This document shows, in pieces, positions 18,608 to 26,659 of a DNA stretch of 64,000 nucleotides (its first letter is position 1; each line of letters begins with the position of its first letter). A program made the translations under genes and the position numbers. The notes under the pieces are model-generated. The model worked only from the letters and a program-made list of their open reading frames with translations. It was not told the DNA's origin and ran no database searches. Origin of the DNA: Rhizobium sp. RU20A (GTDB lineage: Bacteria; Pseudomonadota; Alphaproteobacteria; Rhizobiales; Rhizobiaceae); contig NZ_FTMB01000008.1 of the NCBI RefSeq assembly GCF_900155885.1, forward strand, positions 1 to 64,000, given 5' to 3'.

Positions 18608-18880
18608 GGTTGGGTGTTCGCATCTCTTGATGCGCCATTATAGGGGTGCGCTGAAGGACCTGTCCAGTCGAGCAGGAAAAGGCCCGAAAGGTCGGCCGTG
18701 CAGAAGCGAAATGCGCTTCCTGAACCACGCCGGCCAACCCTCAAACACCGTGGAATGACATCAGGCTTCTCCTTCATCGCCATCTGGTGTCACTCACCCC
18801 AGCGCTTAAAGCAGACCGGCACCCAATCCCACCTCGGCAAGCGCAGTCACGGAGGACAGCCGTTGGCATTCCCGACGGCA
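18608..18880. other. Intergenic region between regulator and secreted-protein gene
   Basis: No supported gene or strong secondary structure was found. It must hold the promoter of the regulator, which I cannot place with confidence. Confidence 0.4.
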
Positions 18881-20188
18881 TCAACTGCACGGTGTTCGCG
18901 GTGTCAGCTCGTAAACCTCCGAGCCTTCATTGCGGAAGACACCCATCGGGGTCTTGACCGATCCGCCACCGCTCGACACGAGTTTCCCTGCAGAGCCATC
19001 CGGGGAGAGCGTCACGACGTAGCTGCCCTTCCCCCACACGGCAAAGCCTCCAAGCACACCCTCATATGCGTAGGTTCCATGCGTTGCGTCGGTCGGTGTG
19101 AACGTGTTCGTCACGCCGCTACCAGAAATGACGAAGGGTTTGCTGAAATCGCAGATATTGCCTTCCCCATGGTAGGCATCGGCGCCACCGGATGCAAAAA
19201 AGGCTGCCGTGTCGGTATCGAAATCCACCGAGGCAAGGCCGACCCCGCGTTTTGAGCGCGCGACAAGGTTGACGCTTGCCTTCTGGTTGGCGGCGCCAGG
19301 CGCGCTGTAGCTGAAACGGGCATCAGCGCGTACCCTGGTGTTCGCGGGGTTGAGTGTCGCTCCTCCTTGCAAGGTCGCAACCACGGTTCCACCGGTTGGC
19401 TGGCCGTCCATTCTGGCACGGGGTTTGGCAAGAACGTCGAAGGCGGTGGACGGCGCGACTTTGCTGCGCTTCGATGGCGTCGTCTCGACAGACAGCGTGA
19501 CGCAGTGACCATTTTCGATGGCACGCTCGATACCGATCACGATCTGACCCGCAGCCAGTTCCGCCGTGGCGCGAATGCTGTCCGCAATTTCGAAGGCTCC
19601 CGCCGTCGCCTCACCGCCTGGTGTGTTCACAATCCGGTCGCGCACCGGCGTATCGCCGACCCTCGTCCAACGGACATTCGCCTTGCCGCCGGTCTCGCTG
19701 CCGGACGCGGTGTAATCCACATTCGTATCAGCAACGAGGCCCGCATTGCGTGCCTCGTCGTCGAACTGGAGTGTGCCATCCACCGTGACGTTCACGATCG
19801 CGTTCGCGGCGCCTCCCTTTCGCGAGACGAAGCTCCTCGAACTGAGAGAAATCGAAACACGCCCATCCGAATTCGGGCAGCGGTCGAATTTGATCTTGGT
19901 CTCGACCTTGCCGCTGAGGCCGCCCGGCAAATCGCCCTCATAGGCTTTCTCGATGGAGATCGCGCCGTCCTCGACCTTGACAGCACCACCCGAATTGCTC
20001 GGGGCTTCCACCGGCGTCTCGCCGCTTTCTGACCTTGCCTCGGCGAGTTTTCCGGCCAGTGTGGCTTCCATCATCGACGAACCCGGGCCGATCAGCGCAA
20101 GTGCACTACCGGTATCAGCACGAGCTTCCGGGACGAACATCGATGTCACCACGATTGCCATACCGAACCCCAGCTTCCGGCTGTGCAT
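18881..20188 (-). CDS. Secreted protein of unknown function
   Basis: 435 residues. The N-terminus MHSRKLGFGMAIVVTSMFVPEARA is a clear Sec signal peptide with likely cleavage after ARA. The mature chain is rich in Gly, Ser, Thr and Val and in alternating beta-strand patterns (AIVNVTVDGTLQFDD, RADARFSYSAPG, ATHGTYAYEG, GKGSYVVTLSPDGSAGKL), suggesting an extracellular or periplasmic beta protein. Two Cys at FDRCPN and NGHCVT, plus NICDF and TPCS, could form disulfides. I do not recognise a family. It stands alone: the upstream gene on its strand is about 450 bases away. Confidence 0.75.
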   Translation of the reverse strand: MHSRKLGFGMAIVVTSMFVPEARADTGSALALIGPGSSMMEATLAGKLAEARSESGETPVEAPSNSGGAVKVEDGAISIEKAYEGDLPGGLSGKVETKIKFDRCPNSDGRVSISLSSRSFVSRKGGAANAIVNVTVDGTLQFDDEARNAGLVADTNVDYTASGSETGGKANVRWTRVGDTPVRDRIVNTPGGEATAGAFEIADSIRATAELAAGQIVIGIERAIENGHCVTLSVETTPSKRSKVAPSTAFDVLAKPRARMDGQPTGGTVVATLQGGATLNPANTRVRADARFSYSAPGAANQKASVNLVARSKRGVGLASVDFDTDTAAFFASGGADAYHGEGNICDFSKPFVISGSGVTNTFTPTDATHGTYAYEGVLGGFAVWGKGSYVVTLSPDGSAGKLVSSGGGSVKTPMGVFRNEGSEVYELTPRTPCS

Positions 20189-20451
20189 GCCCGCCTCCCA
20201 CAGCGCTTGTCGTCTTTAGCCAATCCAAGGAACACCAGTGGCTCGGCGCACACCCATGTCTCGGCTTGTTTACCGTCCGCGAGAGACGCCAAAGAGCGAC
20301 GCTTCCCGGAGACGAAACGGAAAACACAATAGAGAAATCCCACCGGGGCGGTTCAGCCATTCGTGGGTGTAATCACCTCCGTTCGGCGTTTTAAGGCGTG
20401 AGCTTTCACCGATCTGAAGAAAGTCACGATTCCCGCGCGGAGGCGATTGCC
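20189..20451. other. Intergenic region upstream of the secreted-protein gene
   Basis: No gene or clear motif was seen. It probably contains the promoter of the secreted protein on the minus strand. Confidence 0.35.
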
Positions 20452-21150
20452 GATGCGGAAATCATTTCCGCATCCTGCCGGCCATCAAAGGGCAGATCCT
20501 AATCCCGAACGCCGATTCCCGCGCAAACGCTGTTATCAGGAGTAACGGGGGGAAGACAGAAAAATGAGGTCATCGTTTGCACAATCAGGGACAGGCCAGC
20601 AGGACCGGGAGGTCGGTGAACGCATCCGTATAGCAGCCCCTCACCCGGATCGCGTCGTGGCCTTATCTCCAAGGTGGCGCTTTGGCCGAAACGGATAGAG
20701 ACCATCGGCATATTTGAGAGCCAGGGCATCGAAGACGTCCATGCTCTCGTCGCCATCGAAGCCTTGCACCACCAGCCCATCAACGATCTCGTCGCGGACG
20801 CGGGCAAGAACCTTCTTCGGGTCCTTTCGCCTGTTCTGGACACCGACGATCATCTGCCAGAGGAACATGCGGGCGATGTCGTCGCGCGAAGGGCGGCGTT
20901 TTGCGCGCGCCCCTGCCCTCACTTTGCTCTGGCGGATGACTTGTTCGGCATTACGCTCTTTCTTCGACTTGCGCGTCATTGTGGTCTCCGGGTGTCGGTG
21001 GGCACGGCAAAGGGGGTGAATGCAATCGGTGTTTGCGTGTGAATCGCGGTTTCGTGGAAAGGAATCGCCCGCTCCGCGAGCGGAATCGCGCCAGCGTAAA
21101 TTGAGATGAGGTGGCTCGATTTGCCCTGATGTGATGTGAGGTGCCGACAA
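20452..21150 (-). repeat. Dispersed repeat unit, intact copy 2
   Basis: Homologous to 8933-9590. In order on the plus strand: a 23-base palindrome at 20452-20474 (same arms GATGCGGAAAT, different centre base); the block AACGCCGATTCCCGCGCAAACG near 20509; a stretch ending CATCGTTTGCACAA near 20585; the small minus-strand gene; and its leader with two direct GGAATCGC copies near 21060-21085 and CCAGCGTAAATTGAG near 21090. Conservation covers the leader and the 3' flank as well as the gene, so the unit spreads as a block. Confidence 0.8.
20641..20979 (-). CDS. Small basic protein of unknown function inside the repeat unit
   Basis: 112 residues from ATG 20979. The N-terminus is strongly basic (MTRKSKKERNAEQVIRQSKV) and the rest is predicted helical (DDIARMFLWQMIVGVQNRRKDPKKVLARVRDEIVDGL) with an acidic patch GFDGDESMDVFDAL. 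I do not know a named family. The open frame continues upstream, but that segment is the conserved non-coding leader, since the matching region of copy 1 is conserved in DNA but not in frame. It could bind nucleic acid. A decayed copy lies at 9180-9470. Confidence 0.6.
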   Translation of the reverse strand: MTRKSKKERNAEQVIRQSKVRAGARAKRRPSRDDIARMFLWQMIVGVQNRRKDPKKVLARVRDEIVDGLVVQGFDGDESMDVFDALALKYADGLYPFRPKRHLGDKATTRSG

Positions 21151-21315
21151 TGTGCGACGCGTTTCATGCACCTTGCCAAGCGTTGCCCCGCATCCTGCGT
21201 GACACGAGCTCGCTGCCACTCCCCTGCCCCGCCGCGCTGGCACGCGAGGCAGACGCAGAGGAGCTGTGGGGCCTCGGGCTTGCCGGAGCCGTCATTCCGG
21301 CAAGCCCGACCGACG
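21151..21315. other. Short intergenic gap
   Basis: It separates the repeat unit leader from the 3' end of the DUF3102-like gene. Nothing was recognised. Confidence 0.35.
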
Positions 21316-22413
21316 CTAGCCGCCGGTGACGACAAGGTTTGCGCTTGCCGCGGACGGATGTACCGCCTCCTTCTCACCATCGCCCTGATCATCAGGCGCG
21401 TCGCGATCCGGCACATTTTCCTCCAGCTCCATGTCGTCCTCGCCAGTCGGCTCCACCGCATCCAGCGGCGGGACGGTCTCCAGAACTTCGCGGCCGGCAG
21501 AGATGCCCACTTCGGCGCTGGCAGGCTGCGCCTTCTCCGGAAGAGGATCGCCGTGAACCACGAAGCGCAGGGTCGGCAGAACCTTGCCCGTTACCCAGGC
21601 GGGGAACTCCTCCTTGGAGGGCCAGCGGGATGACTCACCGAGACGGGTGATGAGGCTCGGGACGGAGGCCCATCCGGAAGGCAGATTTGCTTCCGCCACT
21701 TGGGTGCCTCCCTGCTCCGGATCCACCTGCTTCGGATAGATCACCGAGCGAAGAAGCAGAGACGCCTTGCAGCCATCCATCTCGATCTTGTCGGCAAGCG
21801 CCTTCTTCGAGAGGCTCTTGCCGCTGGCAATGACGGCGGCGGCCTCCTCGACAGCCTTCAGGATGCGCTTGGCAAGCTGGGTGAAGAAGGCAACTTCATC
21901 CTTCATCTTTGCTTCCGCCGCACGACGCAGCCCCGCCGCGCCACCGATGGCGCCCTTCGTCTGCGCCCCGGCATCCGTCGCCGTCTTCGTCATGGCTTTC
22001 ACCTGACCGACGGTCAGACGCTCGCCGCCCTCGATAACGGTCAGAACCTCCTCAACCTTCGGAGGGGTTGCGCTGGCAAGTACAAACATCACGGTCGGAG
22101 CGACGGCGGCCTCTTCCAGCCGCGCACGCCAGTCCTGCAGGTGTTCGTGAATGGCCACATAGTTGCGGCCCTGGCGCGGGGTATAGCCACACACCGTGCT
22201 CATCCAGCGCCCGAACATCTTTTCGGGAAGCACGGCCTTGGCACGCGCGAACTGGAAGCCGCGCTCGAAAGCCTGGCCGGCGGTGCTGCGTCCCATGGAC
22301 GTGACAGCCTCATGCACCTCCTTCAGCAGTGGTGCGTGTTCGGCAGGGATGACGATACCCGGCGCCTTCTTCGTCTTGGTCTCGGTGGTCTTGGTCTTGG
22401 CAGTGCGCATCAT
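21316..22413 (-). CDS. DUF3102-like plasmid protein
   Basis: 365 residues from ATG 22413, with AAGGAG about seven bases ahead (an ATG 30 bases upstream has no ribosome site). Residues about 25-125 (LLKEVHEAVTSMGRSTAGQAFERGFQFARAKAVLPEKMFGRWM..GYTPRQGRNYVAIHEHL) resemble DUF3102, a helical domain of plasmid and phage proteins thought to bind DNA, in which a long AK helix precedes a W-x-x-F/Y motif. The middle has an HTH-like VGQVKAMTKTATDAGAQTKGA and a Lys-rich helix; the last 60 residues are acidic and disordered. The assignment is tentative. It belongs to a run of minus-strand plasmid accessory genes. Confidence 0.6.
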   Translation of the reverse strand: MMRTAKTKTTETKTKKAPGIVIPAEHAPLLKEVHEAVTSMGRSTAGQAFERGFQFARAKAVLPEKMFGRWMSTVCGYTPRQGRNYVAIHEHLQDWRARLEEAAVAPTVMFVLASATPPKVEEVLTVIEGGERLTVGQVKAMTKTATDAGAQTKGAIGGAAGLRRAAEAKMKDEVAFFTQLAKRILKAVEEAAAVIASGKSLSKKALADKIEMDGCKASLLLRSVIYPKQVDPEQGGTQVAEANLPSGWASVPSLITRLGESSRWPSKEEFPAWVTGKVLPTLRFVVHGDPLPEKAQPASAEVGISAGREVLETVPPLDAVEPTGEDDMELEENVPDRDAPDDQGDGEKEAVHPSAASANLVVTGG

Positions 22414-22557
22414 GGTCTCCTTCTCGGCTTGATGCAGGAACATCGGGACAATGGTTCCTCCTCACGCCGCCGCTCGGCGATGGCGTCACAAGGAAACATC
22501 GATGGAGTGGGAGGCGCAGATCAGGTCACGCGACGAGATCTGCGCCGGCGCTGAACG

Positions 22558-23148
22558 CTAAGAGGGGGTGGCTTCGAGAGCGGTCTCGTCGACATCCTCG
22601 ATGCCCTCTCCCTCGACGCTCTCTTCCTCGACCCAGTCCTCCTCATCGAAAAAAGGAGGCAGTCCGTTAAACAGCAGGCCATAGAGGCTGAGATACTCCG
22701 CGCTGTCAGGGCCAAGGATGGATTCCTCCCAGGTCGGTTCGTCCCAGGCGCCCACCTGCTTGTAGGTCTCTACGTGGACAAACCGTTCGCCCTCGCACAG
22801 CCAGTGTGAGGTGATGTCGCAGGCGAGCGTGTTGAACAACGCACAGATCCAGCCCCGTGGCGGGTTCCAGGCCGTCTTGAACCGCAGCACCGTGCCGCCG
22901 GGCACCTCGCCGGCGAACGGATTACCGCAGGCATTCCACTTGGTGCCCCACATGTCACGTGCAGCATCCAGCGTATTGCCGACGAACACCTCCAGAAGCC
23001 GGCGGCCACAACCGCCTCGCCAGAGATTGATCGGCAACGGCACCAGCACCTCGAAGCTCAGAGCGCCGTTCTTGTCGAAGAGATACTGGGCGCAGTCGCT
23101 CAGCTTGATATCGTGCAGAAGCACTTCGTTGATGACGTGGGCAGGCAT
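22558..23148 (-). CDS. DUF1281/YubB ferredoxin-like protein
   Basis: 196 residues. The pattern of an N-terminal beta-alpha segment, LEVFVGNTLDAARDMWGTKWNACGNPF, then FKTAWNPPRGWICALFNTL and WLCEGERFVHVETYKQVG resembles the Api92/YubB (DUF1281) ferredoxin-like family found on conjugative plasmids and phages, where W-G-T-K-W and F-x-T-A-W-x-P-P are the signature. Function is unknown in the family. The last 40 residues are acidic (EEDWVEEESVEGEGIEDVDE). Confidence 0.65.
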   Translation of the reverse strand: MPAHVINEVLLHDIKLSDCAQYLFDKNGALSFEVLVPLPINLWRGGCGRRLLEVFVGNTLDAARDMWGTKWNACGNPFAGEVPGGTVLRFKTAWNPPRGWICALFNTLACDITSHWLCEGERFVHVETYKQVGAWDEPTWEESILGPDSAEYLSLYGLLFNGLPPFFDEEDWVEEESVEGEGIEDVDETALEATPS

Positions 23149-23236
23149 GGGAGCCTCGTCCTTTCAAAGGAGAACTGGGCGGCCGCGGTCGAAATCTTCG
23201 GCCACGGCCGCGATGGGACAGATGCTGTTCGCGCCG

Positions 23237-23632
23237 TCAGATCAGGAAATGCATGCGGTACACTGCGTGCAGGGCATCGACACATTCGAGGAAGCTGCGC
23301 ACGGCCATGCGGATGCACTCGACATCGCCGGGCATCACACAGGGGGCCGTGTTCGTGCGGCGCAGCGTCATCATGATCATCGCAAGGTGCTCGTCACCGC
23401 CTTCGGCAATCGCCTGGGAGATGCGGATGCTCTCAATGTCGGGATCGATCGGGATACGAACGAAGTTCGGCCCGCCGCGCAGCACCTGTGTCACCGGTAC
23501 GGCCTTGATACGGTCCTCGAAAACCACTACCCCATAGCCGGACATCATGGGATGAGCCGGCACGAAGCCTTGCTCGAACCCGGTCTTGAAGGCTTGGATG
23601 GCCGCCAGGCAGTCGTTGATCTCGGTACGCAT
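23237..23632 (-). CDS. Plasmid protein of unknown function
   Basis: 131 residues from ATG 23632 with GAGAGGAAG ahead; a GTG two codons earlier is too close to that site. It reads as an alpha/beta protein (YGVVVFEDRIKAVPVTQVLRGGPNFVRIPIDPDIESIRIS) followed by a helical C-terminus with Cys (MPGDVECIRMAVRSFLECVDALHAVY). No family was recognised. It forms a run with the two minus-strand genes downstream of it, separated by short gaps. Confidence 0.6.
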   Translation of the reverse strand: MRTEINDCLAAIQAFKTGFEQGFVPAHPMMSGYGVVVFEDRIKAVPVTQVLRGGPNFVRIPIDPDIESIRISQAIAEGGDEHLAMIMMTLRRTNTAPCVMPGDVECIRMAVRSFLECVDALHAVYRMHFLI

Positions 23633-23935
23633 ACGCACTTCCTCTCGCTACGGCGGAGGGCAACCTTGAATTGCCGCTCCAGTTGAGTACCCATTCAGGA
23701 TACCGTGCCGGCGAGGGAGCGATAGCGGTCCGCTCACACAGATTTCATTGAAAAGAAAACGATAATTCCTTCGATCTGCACCGTGTGCTATCTAGAAGAG
23801 TGCTCGCGCTCCGAGCACTCGTTTTCCGATTAGAGACAACTTTATGGAAAATTCAGGAATCCGTAGCCATTCCGGTTTCGGATTTCTTAGGCCGATGTCG
23901 CGTAGCTGGGGAGGCAGCGAACAAAGGAGAGTTCC
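23633..23935. other. Divergent intergenic region
   Basis: It lies between a minus-strand and a plus-strand gene and so should hold two promoters. A strong hairpin lies at 23798-23820. The plus-strand gene's ribosome site AAAGGAGA is at 23924-23931. Confidence 0.4.
23798..23820 (+). terminator. Perfect 9-bp hairpin followed by GTTTT
   Basis: GAGTGCTCG and CGAGCACTC pair around a 5-base loop, followed by GTTTTCC on the plus strand. It looks like an intrinsic terminator, but no plus-strand gene lies upstream, so it may end a short untranslated RNA or attenuate the next gene. Confidence 0.45.
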
Positions 23936-25009
23936 GTGCCCGAAGAAGTGACGCCGCCATTCGATTTTAGCTCCATGCGCGGGGTGGAAACGCATAGATG
24001 GGAAGACGACGACACGTTTGATCTTCCGCCCCCGCAAAGCGAGGAGGAAGTACGCCTGGATCGGCAGGAGAAACGTGAGGTTCTGATCCGTCAGGTGTCC
24101 GAGGGATTGATGATGCCTGCGACTGCCGACGATATAGCCGTCACGAACCGACTTGGCCGTTTGTCGAGCCGCTTCAGACACAGCCCGGATCTCAACCCGG
24201 AACTGTCGTTCTGGAACGTCGAAATGACTGCGGCCTGGATCAAGGAAAAGAGCGCCGTCGCGGTCCACCGGCATTACGAACCCTACTATGCGGATATGAC
24301 CGTATGGACGCAGTACCCGCCCTTTGCCCAGCGGCCGCGGCAAGCCTCGCGTGACGCCAGGACTGCCTCACTCCGCTATCGTCTGGTGACGCTTGAGAAG
24401 GCCCGCTTTGAGGGGCTCTATCATTGCTTCGATGGCAAACACAAAGCGCTCCCTCCCCTCTCCGAATTCTTCCCGACGCTTCGCGGCCAACTTGCCACCG
24501 GCGCCATCTCCGCGATCGGCACGCCGCTTCGACCCGATATCGACCGTCCACGCATTGCGGCGGGCTACTGGCAGACGGCCGACTTTGATGTGACAGACGA
24601 ACACGGTGCATGCCTGCGCTTGCAAGGCACTGTGATCTTCCGGGACATTCAGTTTAACGCAGCCAAGCTTCTTTCGCTTTACCCGCCGCCGCTCTCCATG
24701 CGCATCAGCCCGGCCCGAGTCCGCCGGTGGAATAACGAGATCGTTCTGAATGAAGCCTACAAGGTCAGCATCGTGGAGAAGTTGCGCGCGGTCTTCCCGC
24801 GAGGGGTCCCCGACTGGCGTCCAAAGAAGACCCGTGATCGGGAGTTGCGGCGGGCGCTCGGCCCGGACCTCACGCGGCGATGGGGATGCGAAGCAGAGGG
24901 ACGCCCGTTTAATGACGAGGCATTCTGCATTGCCATGGATCGCATCCTGGGTGTGGCGCTCAGGCCAGACGTCGTGGTGATCACGGGCTTTAAGGCCAAG
25001 GACGGTTGA
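23936..25009 (+). CDS. Plasmid protein of unknown function
   Basis: 357 residues from GTG 23936 with AAAGGAGA six bases ahead. An acidic/charged N-terminus (residues 1-50) is followed by NRLGRLSSRFRHSPDLNPELSFWNVEMTAAWIKEKS, a region rich in aromatic residues (HRHYEPYYADMTVW), and a C-terminal basic part (PDWRPKKTRDRELRRALGPDLTRRWG). I recognise no family. It is the gene directly upstream of the repABC cassette on the same strand, separated from it by a hairpin and the partition/operator region, so it is probably transcribed separately. Confidence 0.65.
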   Translation: MPEEVTPPFDFSSMRGVETHRWEDDDTFDLPPPQSEEEVRLDRQEKREVLIRQVSEGLMMPATADDIAVTNRLGRLSSRFRHSPDLNPELSFWNVEMTAAWIKEKSAVAVHRHYEPYYADMTVWTQYPPFAQRPRQASRDARTASLRYRLVTLEKARFEGLYHCFDGKHKALPPLSEFFPTLRGQLATGAISAIGTPLRPDIDRPRIAAGYWQTADFDVTDEHGACLRLQGTVIFRDIQFNAAKLLSLYPPPLSMRISPARVRRWNNEIVLNEAYKVSIVEKLRAVFPRGVPDWRPKKTRDRELRRALGPDLTRRWGCEAEGRPFNDEAFCIAMDRILGVALRPDVVVITGFKAKDG

Positions 25010-25030
25010 CCCGCCCGCCCGCATGCACCC

Positions 25031-25058
25031 CGACGCCACCACATGCTTGGTGGCGTCG
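25031..25058 (+). terminator. Strong hairpin downstream of the plus-strand gene
   Basis: CGACGCCACC pairs perfectly with GGTGGCGTCG around an 8-base loop, 22 bases after the stop codon at 25009. No long T-tract follows, but the position suggests a terminator isolating the repABC cassette. Confidence 0.55.
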
Positions 25059-25183
25059 CTTCCGGGAATGGTTGGTGTGTGACTGTTTGACTAAGGGGTC
25101 TCCACTGGAGTTGGGACCCCGCCTGCTTCGATGCAATCTAACCCCCCCCTTCATTCGGCCAGATAGGCATCGATGACGGCTCA

Positions 25184-25199
25184 TTTGACAGCCGTGCAA
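25184..25199. promoter_or_regulatory. Candidate parS partition site 1
   Basis: TTTGACAGCCGTGCA occurs here and again at 26594-26608. It is an imperfect 16-base palindrome with central GC, the layout of repABC partition sites bound by RepB. One copy upstream of repA and one between repA and repB is a normal arrangement. Confidence 0.6.
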
Positions 25200-25271
25200 A
25201 CTTCCAATTCATATAATTCGTACAGTAAGTTAGCGCGATTTATAGAGAGGCTTCTCCAATTGCCAATGGGC

Positions 25272-25288
25272 GTTAACGTTTCGTTAAC
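25272..25288. promoter_or_regulatory. Palindrome GTTAACG-TTT-CGTTAAC
   Basis: A perfect 7-base inverted repeat about 100 bases upstream of repA. It is a candidate RepA/RepB operator for autoregulation of the cassette. Confidence 0.5.
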
Positions 25289-25298
25289 CAAAAAGGAT

Positions 25299-25328
25299 TT
25301 GCCGGACCCGTAGAATCGGGAGTACTAA
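25299..25328 (+). promoter_or_regulatory. Possible repABC promoter
   Basis: TTGCCG at 25299-25304 and TACTAA at 25323-25328, spaced 18 bases, are a plausible though weak -35/-10 pair. It sits between the palindrome at 25272 and the 10-base inverted repeat at 25327-25367. Confidence 0.3.
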
Positions 25329-25367
25329 TAACGCTTCTAGAGACCCGTTTGCGGCAAAAGCGTTATT
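25327..25367. promoter_or_regulatory. Inverted repeat AATAACGCTT around the repA leader
   Basis: AATAACGCTT at 25327-25336 and its exact complement at 25358-25367, 21 bases apart, ending 16 bases before the repA ATG. It can act as an operator in DNA or a hairpin in the repA leader. Confidence 0.5.
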
Positions 25368-25383
25368 CCCGGAATCCAGCGAC

Positions 25384-26589
25384 ATGAACATGACGACCTC
25401 CATAGAGGACCTCGATTTCGGGCAGGAAATCCTCCGCCAAGGAGAGCTGATTTCCGACAACCTCAACATGCTCCGGCTTGAGCAGTATCCTCCGGATGCC
25501 CAGAAGGGGTTGCGATCCTTTTCGCTAGCTGAAGTTGCGGATTACCTCGGCGTCACACAGAACCATATTAAGAAGCTCCATCTGGAGGGCAAGGGTCCCG
25601 TGCCAGCGACGACGGCAACGGGTCGTCGCACCTACACCGCCACGCAGATGCTGGAACTTCGGCATTTCCTGGACAAGAATGGTCGCAGTGATTTCAAGAA
25701 GTACGTTCCACACCGGCGGGCAGGAGAGAGCCTTCAGGTCATTTCCGTAGTCAACTTCAAGGGCGGCTCCGGCAAGACGACCACGACTGCTCACCTCGCC
25801 CAGTATCTCGCGCTGACCGGCCACCGCGTTCTCGCGATCGATCTTGACCCGCAGGCCTCTCTGACGGCGCTGCATGGCATCCAGCCCGAACTGGACAAGA
25901 ATCCATCGCTGTTCGAGACCCTTCGCTATGACGAAGGGCGAAGGCCGATCAGCGACATCATTCAAAGCACGAATTTTCCGGGCCTCGACATCATCCCTGC
26001 AAATCTGGAACTGCAGGAATATGAGTACCAGACTCCACTGGCTGCGACGAACAAGAGCTCCCCAGAGGGGAAACTTTTCTTCACGCGCATCTCAAGTGCG
26101 CTGAAGGAGGTTGAGGACCGCTACGACGTCGTCGTAATCGATTGCCCTCCCCAGCTTGGTTACCTGACCCTGACTGCCCTCACGGCATCGACCTCCGTGC
26201 TGATCACCGTGCATCCGCAGATGCTGGACATCATGTCGATGAGCCAGTTCCTGCTGATGCTCGGCGGCATTCTGGATTCAATCCGCGGGGCGGGAGCGAA
26301 AGTGAAACTCAACTGGTTTCGATACCTCGTCACCCGTTACGAGCCTACCGACGGGCCACAGGCCCAGATGGTCGGTTTCATGCAGGCGATGTTCTCAACT
26401 CGCATGCTCCAGAACCACATGCTGAAATCCACGGCAATCAGTGATGCAGGCATCACCAAGCAAACGCTTTATGAAGTTGAGAAAAGCCAGTTTACGCGCA
26501 CGACGTACGACCGTGCTCTGGAGTGCCTCAATGCCGTAAACGGCGAAATCACTGCGCTCGTCCACAAGGCGTGGGGGCGGCGCGCATGA
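25384..26589 (+). CDS. repA: Plasmid partitioning ATPase RepA (ParA type)
   Basis: 401 residues from ATG 25384 (an ATG two codons later is possible). The N-terminal third contains a MerR-like helix-turn-helix, SFSLAEVADYLGVTQNHIKKLHLEGKGP, typical of repABC RepA and used for autorepression. The deviant Walker A VNFKGGSGKTTT is at about 123-134, followed by AIDLDPQASLTAL (Walker A') and VVIDCPPQLGYLTLTAL (Walker B). RepA hydrolyses ATP to segregate the replicon together with RepB bound at parS, and represses the repABC promoter with RepB. The C-terminus (KSTAISDAGITKQTLYEV) fits known RepAs. It is intact and the first gene of the cassette. Confidence 0.97.
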   Translation: MNMTTSIEDLDFGQEILRQGELISDNLNMLRLEQYPPDAQKGLRSFSLAEVADYLGVTQNHIKKLHLEGKGPVPATTATGRRTYTATQMLELRHFLDKNGRSDFKKYVPHRRAGESLQVISVVNFKGGSGKTTTTAHLAQYLALTGHRVLAIDLDPQASLTALHGIQPELDKNPSLFETLRYDEGRRPISDIIQSTNFPGLDIIPANLELQEYEYQTPLAATNKSSPEGKLFFTRISSALKEVEDRYDVVVIDCPPQLGYLTLTALTASTSVLITVHPQMLDIMSMSQFLLMLGGILDSIRGAGAKVKLNWFRYLVTRYEPTDGPQAQMVGFMQAMFSTRMLQNHMLKSTAISDAGITKQTLYEVEKSQFTRTTYDRALECLNAVNGEITALVHKAWGRRA

Positions 26590-26593
26590 ATTT

Positions 26594-26609
26594 TTTGACA
26601 GCCGTGCAG
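26594..26609. promoter_or_regulatory. Candidate parS partition site 2
   Basis: Second exact copy of TTTGACAGCCGTGCA, five bases after the repA stop and before repB. Confidence 0.6.
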
Positions 26610-26659
26610 AATGGTAAAAAGCTGAATTCCTTCGATGTGTTAGGGGAAGGGTAGGGCCA

